Positions 56,729-64,000 of a stretch of DNA of 64,000 nt are shown here, piece by piece. A program made the position numbers and the translations under genes. The stretch is from assembly GCA_935421135.1 (NCBI GenBank), contig OW285192.1, forward strand, positions 5,189,501 through 5,253,500, in the 5' to 3' direction. Position 1 is the first letter of the stretch, and each line of letters starts with the position of its first letter. The notes under the pieces are model-generated. The model did not search any database, was not told the DNA's origin, and worked only from the letters and a program-made list of their open reading frames with translations. This DNA is from Bugulina stolonifera (taxonomy: Eukaryota > Bryozoa > Gymnolaemata > Cheilostomatida > Bugulidae).

Positions 56729-59054
56729 ATGGTGTTTGCATTCCTTGCAATTTGCTCTTCGTTTTCACCTGCAATGGCTGCTCAAAGAGAAAGAACTTTT
56801 ATTATGGTGAAGCCCGATGGTGTTCAGAGAGGCTTGGTCGGAGAGATTATTTCAAGATTCGAGAAGAAAGGTCTGAAGATGATTGGTATGAAATTCATGC
56901 AGGTCAGTGGAGCACTCCAGTTGGCTTGCGAATAAGAGTTGCTGGTATAGTTACTAGTTAGGTGCTGTACGCTACTCTTTTTAATGAACTGAGACTCAGT
57001 TTTCTGGTTGGGGTTACCTAAAAGTTAGCAGCTTCTCCTCTCCTGCCTCGATTATTTACTACACTAACGCTGATTAGATTCAGATTAAGATAATGATTCA
57101 TCATATCATTCATAGGATAGTGAGTAGTGTTCGGCTAGACAAATTTTTCTGGTAAAAATCAAAAAGGGATCCAACACTTGTTGGTCACCTTGGTGCCGAT
57201 TAACATTAATTAACATTATGATGGGAGTTTTGAATTGAATTTAGATTAGGCACCAAAAGAAAATGAAAATTAATTGAATTTTAGTGACGGAGTCATTCTC
57301 TCACTGAGAGTAGTTGTAACTAGGTAGCCTATTATGTTAGAGTTCTGGAAATCTACTTTAACATGGCTTCGACTGTTAAATTTTATTCATGCAGTTGATT
57401 AGTGTTTTTGCGCAGTGTTGACTGAATTTTGAAACTTCAAGCTGCCATTTAGTATCCCGTGCATGTTATCCAAAATCATATACAGATGTTTATTGTAAAG
57501 TCAGTTTAGAATAGAATAATACAGTGGTGAATTTATAGCATTATTTACCAGCTTGACCTACCATTGGTTTCATTTATATTTATATTCATCAAGCAGATAT
57601 GAATGCTGAAGTTTTACGTAGGCTAAAGTTTGATAAAATTTCCACACCAATACTATGTTATTTTTGACATAGCCGCACAAATGCATTGAGTGCAGTAAAG
57701 TAACATGGACTTGACAATGAAGAGGTCTAATTGGCCTATATGTGCAGTATATATTAGACATGCGTAATGCATGGTAATAAGTTCAGCTATTGACGCTCGG
57801 GCCCTCGCATGACCCATGAACATACCTTAATATCTCACAATTTTGCATTAAGTCGTGACTTGTATCGATGGGATCTGTCTCATACTGGCACTCTAGTAGA
57901 CGGTGAACGCAGGCCAATGTCATGAATTACACTCAAAGGATTAATATTTTATACAATCATGTGAGTTGTCATTCCACGCCATTGATTAGTCATAAATTGA
58001 TAACAGTCATTCCAGGTATCGGTTCTGCTGTCAAATACTGTTAGCATTGGATCAACACAGTGTAAAACTGCTCCCACACATATCATATTGTCGGCCTGCT
58101 TTCACCCTGTGTGTTGATTACCGTTTTGTAGCCAACAGAAGAGCTGCTCAAACAGCACTACGCTGACCTCTCAGCCAAGCCTTTCTTCTCTGGACTAGTC
58201 AAATACATGGCAAGTGGCCCAGTCTGTGCTATGGTGAGTTTAACACTGTATCCACTGTGTAGCAGTGTCTACCTAGAATATAACCTGGTCTGTTGTATTA
58301 CTACAATCTGCTGGTAGTTACATTCTGTGCTGTCTTTGGTCAGGCATGGGAAGGTAACCAGGCAGCTAAGTATGGTCGACTTATCCTCGGAGCCACCCAC
58401 CCACAGGATTCCGCCATGGGAACAGTACGAGGAGACTTGTGTCTAGATATTGGCAGGTGAGTGCCCTTTTATTCAGTCTCCCTCGCTTATCCATAATACA
58501 CTCATAGTTATTAATAGCACTGGCTGCTGTTTATATTACTAGATAATCATGGAATCAGAATATCTAAATGTCTGGGGCTGTTTCATTACGTGTGGACTAC
58601 TAGTCTAGTTGGTAGTTTGGTCTTACACGGCTGGACAGTCTGATACAGAGTTACATGTAATTTTCGGTTATATTTTCCATAGTGCCTATCAACTTTATGT
58701 TTAGTTTCCATCAGCTACTTGATATATTCTAGTCCTAGTCATTGCAGTCTGAACAGGATTATGCATATATGTATAGTATGTTTGCCAACTATAGCAAGGG
58801 TTGCTAACATGGTGTGGTTTAGCATGCTAACTTGCACTACTACGATGGTTTTCCTCCGGTGATTTCTATTGTTTGTTTAGTGTAGCACTTCGCCCAGTAA
58901 ATTGCGACAAGTATATCATTGGTTGTTGTTACCCAGGAATGTATGCCACGGCAGCGATGCCCCTGAGAGTGGAGCTAAGGAAATCGCTCTCTGGTTTAAA
59001 CCTGAAGAACTCGTACAGTGGACCAGCTGCTCAGAGAAATGGGTTTATGAATAA
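56729..59054 (+). CDS. Nucleoside diphosphate kinase, NME3-like, four exons
   Basis: Transfers the gamma-phosphate of ATP to nucleoside diphosphates through a phosphohistidine. Exons: 56729-56902, 58132-58233, 58344-58456, 58937-59054; all introns GT-AG (CAG|GTCAGT, ATG|GTGAGT, CAG|GTGAGT), phases 0, 0, 2. The positions correspond to those of human NME1/NME2: before TEELL, after GPVCAM, and just before the active site. The 168-residue product has KPDGVQRG (28-35), [13 protein letters not shown] and the catalytic NVCHGSD with His134, and ends WVYE. The start at 56729 is chosen because it adds 15 residues ([15 protein letters not shown]) like the hydrophobic N-terminus of NME3, which in vertebrates directs the enzyme to membranes; initiation at the internal ATG 56774 would give a 153-residue cytosolic form. 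Upstream, the frame is closed by TGA at 56687. All key residues are present, so the enzyme should be active. Confidence 0.95.
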
Positions 59055-59238
59055 ACTTAGAAATGGAGAAGCTAGTCATGTACAGTTATAAGTCAACGAT
59101 TGCAGCAGTATCAGCATGTTTTATACGCACATTTAATATGGATACTTTTCTAATATCTGACTTACAGTACAGTAATATATAGAGGAGTTAATTGCAGAAT
59201 GACACCACGAAGGAGTTGAATCTTATATTGTCAATGAA

Positions 59239-59244
59239 AATAAA
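59239..59244 (+). terminator. Polyadenylation signal of the NDP kinase gene
   Basis: AATAAA 185 bases after the stop codon, within AT-rich sequence; no closer canonical signal was seen. Confidence 0.55.
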
Positions 59245-60938
59245 AATATAAAATTATACAAATATTAGACCTTGATGTTGTTGTTTTGGTTGCTAGATTA
59301 TTTTATTGTGTCTCAACTATGACATGGCAGTCAATAGGTTAGAGAAGAAAGTAGGCCAAGTTGAGATATGATATAGATATGATAAATACTCATGTTGGAA
59401 ATTCTCCCTAGCACCTGAGTGCCTGTAGTAATGAATAATGTGGTTAGTTCACCACTGTGTATAAGTCATGAAATCAGATCTACAATCAATCTTGAAGTCT
59501 ACTGATTGTGAAGGCAAGTTCTATACCCATTGCAGCAGAAGTGAAGGTTGCTGCGGATTATGGGAGTTGCCCTCTATTTTGCTTGGATAATGTCATGCAG
59601 TCTGTAACTAAGGGAAATATATATATTATTAATGGATATTCATAATATTGTGGCCTGCATTTAACAAGTAGTATTAGTGACTAGTCAAAGTTTACAATCA
59701 GTGCATTCCCCTTCCACCAGTCTGGATGAATTGAGATTGGAGATGTTCTGTCAATACCAAAAATAGTTGACCATACCTTTGTTTACATATTGTTCTTGGG
59801 ATATGCAATGCACAAAGCAAGTGGGTTGCATGTACATGTATTTTACAAAAGTCATAGATGTGGTACTTTTCTTCCTTAGAGTATACGGTTTTTATTTTTA
59901 TAAGAACCAAATAAAATCTGTTTGTGCTTCATATTGCTGTACAATAGTTATACATGTAAATATAACAAGCTCACAAAATATACTACAGTATTTATCAACT
60001 TATCATACGCATGTATGACAGTTCAATGATAAATTTCTTGCATATTTTGTAAAACATCACTAAATATCAATTAAATTGCATAAAATATCAAAATGTAGCA
60101 TCTAATCCGACAATTTCAACTTACTCATCAGTAGGAAACGAAAAGATCAGTAACACCAAAGGCCCATGCATGGCATGGGTGATTCAAACGAAAATTTAGA
60201 ATACACAGCAAAACCTGTATTTGTACAGAAATGCTAAAAGAAAATTGTTGTAGGATAAAATAGCCCATGGGTCTATGAAAATATAACCGCTCACGGTCTA
60301 AACTACAAAAATAACATGATAAGCTGAGGTATTGTAAGATAAACTAACCATGTGTTTTTACCTGAAAATAATAATTGAGAGAAGATAACTTATAAATGAT
60401 TGATGTAGAAGTAGAATGATTGAGAACTTAGATAGACATAGGCCTACAGTTTAGTTTGGAGTGTAGACATTCACTCAACTCATCTGATAAAACAAAACTT
60501 CCTCTCCATCCTATCTCGGTATAACCAGGATATTTCCAGAGACGTGGAGATCAAATACATGAGATTCAGAAGTTACAGTGGCATATGATATCTCTCCCAG
60601 CAGTTCTCCTACAGCATGTGTGGCCTGTTCATTATGTTCTGTGTGTATAACATGCATTATGGCATCTCAATGCAATAAAGATATGGCTAAAATTGGTACT
60701 TATTTGATTACTATAGCCTGATAGCCTGATGACTACGGCGCTGGGAATGGCATGATGGGAAACTGCTCTGATGAACAGCTATGAAACTGAGCAGAGAGGC
60801 GCCACACTAAACAAGGCTTTTGTTATGTGCCTAGGAGATCTTAAGTCCAGTGACTTGATACTATACAGTATCAGTATGTACTGTATATTGCAATTATTAC
60901 ATCTACAGTATGGTTATTTCAAATTATTATAATCTCAC
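59245..60938. other. Intergenic, nothing recognised
   Basis: AT-rich with several GAGAGAAGATAACT-type words (for example 60374) that recur through the window. No exon or repeat boundaries identified. Confidence 0.4.
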
Positions 60939-61024
60939 CTGTCTTCCCATCTAGCATCTAGACAATAGCCCTGCCGCTCACTGTAGGTTTTGACATTTAC
61001 TCTACCTCCATAACATGTTAAACC
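60939..61024 (-). CDS. Tentative exon upstream of the F5/8 exons
   Basis: On the minus strand the open stretch GLTCYGGRVNVKTYSERQGY continues to the donor GACAG|GTGAGA and leaves in phase 2, matching the phase-2 entry of the exon at 50361. Two or three cysteines suggest an extracellular module. The acceptor (GAGCTGCAG) has a poor pyrimidine tract, and an overlapping frame (61018-61120) is also open, so the start is uncertain. If joined to 50361 the intron would contain the membrane-protein and NDP kinase genes on the other strand. Confidence 0.25.
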
Positions 61025-61846
61025 CTGCAGCTCAGGCTCATCAACGTGCCAAGATGGCAGATAACTTCTCCATTTGTGATATTCACTTTAAACATCTTAG
61101 ACCGATGATACACTACAAAAGAAAAGTAATTCGTGCTGCATATACATGTTAGATGTACAGTCAGTAGGGAACAAGAAATGTATTTTACTATCTCCCCAGT
61201 AAGAGAGTACAGACTGTAGTTTCTGTTTTGCCAGCTAGGATAATGGACTGGCAATGAGTTGACCAGTAGACCATATACACAGTGCACTGACTGTGTGAGG
61301 AATCCCATATACTAGACAGCATATTGTTGTAATTCTAATCTATTCTGTCTACACTACCATTGCTCAAACCAACCTAAGTGTTTCCTTCATACCTGCAGAG
61401 AGAGAGACACAGCAGTCGGACTTATCAGCTGTGAGTAATCGAGGTAAACACTAAGGTAGAGGATCAGAAGTTGTCAGCCCATGCTTTAAATCTATAAATC
61501 CATGTTGAGTGATGACAATTCCTACTTCTATCTCTCTTTGTTCATCTACAGCAGCAAGATAGTAAATAAAGTTATGTAATTGGACATTATTATAAACATG
61601 TAAGTAGCCATAATTATACCAGCAAAAATTTGCCATCTCCTAACATGTGCTGTTTTGGGGAAGACAACTTCCAATTATAATTAATAGATTATGAGTACCC
61701 ATGACACAACCAACTCTAACTGATCTCTACAGCTGGTAGGTCATTTATCATGTTTATGTTCATTGTTTCTTTGTGTTTATTTACAACGTCAACATGTATA
61801 ATAACATTAGAAGTTATCTAACCACGGATCACTCCTCCATTACAAC

Positions 61847-61989
61847 CAGGCTTGCCAAGTTCGGCTGATGAAAATCAGGGAGATTTAGCATTTGGGTGGG
61901 GGGTGTTCATTTTGGGTGGGGTGGGGTACCAAGATTTGAGTTAAAAATCAGGGAGTCTCCTGCGGAATCAGGGAGACTTAGTAAGCCTG
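61847..61989. mobile_element. 143-bp hAT-like MITE with exact 8-bp TSD
   Basis: Ends CAGGCTTGCCAAGT and ACTTAGTAAGCCTG (two mismatches) flanked by ATTACAAC at 61839-61846 and 61990-61997. The interior repeats AATCAGGGAG three times and holds a G-rich GGGTGGGG block repeated twice. Confidence 0.85.
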
Positions 61990-62438
61990 ATTACAACGCC
62001 AAAACCACAAAATATACACATACTACATGTATGTAGGCCTACATGTATAATAGCTATTAGCAATGAATACATACAGTAGTATAATATGGTAGTAAACAGG
62101 CACATGGTGATAGTGTTTGAGTCTAGCTTACATCTGAGTCTTATACTTAATCAAATCACCCCAACATTTTGTTCCATATATAGCCTCAGTTCAGATCTCA
62201 CATTTCCCTTCAGTGCTAGCAGTTCGTCTTCCAACTTTTTATACTTCAGTTGGATTCCTTTGATCTATAAAGAGAATTATTTCTCAGACTTTTCCAACTT
62301 TTCCAATGGGTAGGCAACTCCTTTACTGTAAACTGATCACGACGGATCTTATGTAGACTGTGAATCATATCTTTAGTCTCAGTATATCATGATCAAATAT
62401 GATTCTAGATGTCTATTTAAATAGAGCTAATAACTTAC

Positions 62439-62525
62439 CTTCATACACTTCTCATCTCAATTTATCCACCTCTTTAGACAGCTCAGCAATCAACTCATTC
62501 AGAGGCAGCAGTTTGTGAGGTGAGC
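62439..62525 (-). pseudogene. Possible coiled-coil exon with an in-frame stop
   Basis: On the minus strand CTTTCAG and TATGAAG|GTAAGT bound 87 bases. The only frame without early stops reads LPLNELIAELSKEVDKLR, a leucine heptad pattern, then TGA five codons before the donor. A second leucine- and lysine-rich stretch (IKGIQLKYKKLEDELLALKG) follows an acceptor-like TTTATAG at about 62266 and ends in a stop near 62155. Either a decayed coiled-coil gene, a sequence error, or coincidence. Confidence 0.25.
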
Positions 62526-62644
62526 CTGAAAGAAATGGGTAACATAAGTAAAACTATTACTATGCACAGCAGCACATTATGTAGTCTATTAGGCTACTAT
62601 ATAAACATGTACAGTCATGTTTTTGTCCACACATTTCATGCAAA

Positions 62645-62690
62645 ACATAGCCATAGACATAAACATAGCCATAGACATAAACATAGCCAT
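62645..62690 (+). repeat. 18-bp tandem repeat
   Basis: ACATAGCCATAGACATAA occurs about two and a half times in tandem. Short and non-coding. Confidence 0.75.
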
Positions 62691-63619
62691 TGTGGTTTTA
62701 TTGTTACAGCAACTCTCATAGCAGATTGTCGACTTCATTACACCTTTGACTTGCATTTATTACGTACCCTGATATTTCTAAGCTAAAACTATATGATAAT
62801 GTAAAACAAGAAATGCAAAAGGGTGTATAAGCGTAACAGCTAGCTAAGTATGTTTACCACACGATGCGATTATAAATATTATATCATTGTAGAGTGATTG
62901 GCCCCAACCACCGAGAGATCCAAACAACATGTAAGATATAATCATGCACTGAAGCACAACATTAATGATGGTAGAGTTGAGGTGACATATCACATATTAC
63001 CATTAGATGTTTAGTGCAGTATCTAGCAGAACAAGTTGTATAGTAAATAATGGCTCGGTACAACTGCCACAGGAAGTAAATGTGTGATCGCTTGTCTTGG
63101 AGACAGCAAGAGTGAATGACTCTATATCAAAAGCTTCCCTAAAACACAGTTCAGTTAGTGTCAGTTTAAACATAGCACAATGCCATCTTATCCGGTTCTG
63201 CACTGAGAGGTGCAAGTACAAATACAAGTAATCTTTTCACATTGAGAGCAAGTACAAGTAGAGTACAGGTAAAAATCACTAAGTACAAGTAAGAGTACCA
63301 GTAAAAGTGCAATTGTAAATCACAGTTACAAATGCTCTGTTATAAAAATGTATGTGCTACGCTAAGCTGGGTGCTGTAGCTAATTCAGTACTCGCTCGTT
63401 ACTCACTCATTACTCACTCGTCGCGTCATTGATAGAACACTCTATTATCACATATTGTGCAAGTTAAATGCCTCTTCACTAACAGTGTGCTACAGTGAAA
63501 AGGTCAATACTACAGCATATTGCTGATATACTCTTACTTGGGATAGCCAATTCTTATATCTCGGATTGTTAGAGGGAGGAAACTATTACGGTATACATTA
63601 GTTGTGGCAGAAATTGATG

Positions 63620-64000
63620 TCAGCTGTAGTTGTCATAGTTTTCAACAATTTCATCGTAACTAGAGGATAGTGTATTGTGACTCTCTTCATCACGGAGAAT
63701 TTTGTGAAGTAATGCTACTCGATGGTTTTTTTTCCTACACTCAAGGGGTACTAGCCCAAAAAAACTTTTGGCTGCAGTGGCACTTTCACGTTCCTTTAAA
63801 TTACTGATGAAGCAGACTGCTTTACACTGAATCCTTTCTATGTATTCAATGGTTTGCTTACTTGTACAGCATTTAGCTCCGCTACAGCCAAGGAGTAAGA
63901 GAGAGAAGGAGGCTCGTCCATGAGAATTTTGTGTTTGATGTGCTCCTCGGTTTAAAAATATAAGCACATGAGTCGCTGGCATTAAGCGAGTAGACAACTC
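63620..64000 (-). pseudogene. LINE (CR1/L2-type) RT C-terminal fragment
   Basis: A 125-codon minus-strand frame running to the window edge contains YIERIQCKAVCFISNLKE and GLVPLECRKKNHRVALLHKI, the post-RT motif i-x-x-I-Q-x-x-A-x-x-F and L-x-x-L-x-x-R-R-x-x-x-x-x-L-x-x-x-I of CR1/L2-type LINEs. The catalytic part would lie beyond the window. It differs from the 6.4-kb LINE. Confidence 0.75.

Noticed and set aside
56686..56961. 91-codon frame overlapping NDP kinase exon 1
   Set aside because: It is another frame of the same exon; the NDP kinase frame has conserved motifs and splice sites.

Overview
The window is repeat-rich, AT-rich, intron-bearing animal DNA. Evidence for this is a nucleoside diphosphate kinase gene with metazoan-type introns, extracellular-domain exons in phase 1, tRNA-derived SINE-like sequence, LTR and LINE retroelements, and many hAT-type transposons with 8-bp target duplications. 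The compact coding exons, the domain types and the many TACATGTA words suit a marine invertebrate, possibly a sponge; the phylum is inference only.

Host genes. (1) 56.7-59.2 kb, plus strand: a complete four-exon Group I NDP kinase with a hydrophobic N-terminus like NME3. (2) 51.6-55.9 kb, plus strand: a putative three-exon small single-pass membrane protein behind a CCAAT/TATA promoter. (3) Minus strand, scattered between about 50.4 kb and 3.9 kb (perhaps from 61 kb): exons bounded by consensus splice sites, mostly phase 1, including an F5/8-type (fucolectin-like) domain split over 50.2 and 49.1 kb and a pentraxin/LamG-like domain split over 28.1 and 22.8 kb. They look like pieces of one or more mosaic extracellular proteins whose introns are full of transposons. 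(4) 30.8-31.9 kb, plus strand: a broken SAP-SWIM zinc-finger gene lying between two ~578-bp inverted repeats.

Mobile DNA fills most of the rest. Two LTR families (called LTR1 and LTR2 here) occur about fifteen times, mostly as solo LTRs; intact copies are flanked by 4-bp duplications of the form RTAY, usually ATAT. One LTR1 copy at 27.3 kb is the 3' LTR of a truncated element with a decayed env-like region. There is a LINE at 6.4-8.4 kb, two further RT fragments, hAT-like non-autonomous elements (several carrying an internal tRNA-like sequence), TTAA-flanked MITEs, pogo-like TA-flanked elements, a short 3-bp-TSD MITE and a tRNA-Leu-like SINE. Many are nested, which gives relative ages; the deepest nest is 45.0-48.7 kb.

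Other structure: a 29-copy 48-bp satellite (23.55-24.96 kb) whose minus strand, the sense strand of the surrounding exons, repeats a perfect 5' splice-site consensus; and a flawless 139-bp palindrome at 45.13-45.27 kb. All boundaries and similarities come from reading the sequence by eye; no searches or folding were run.
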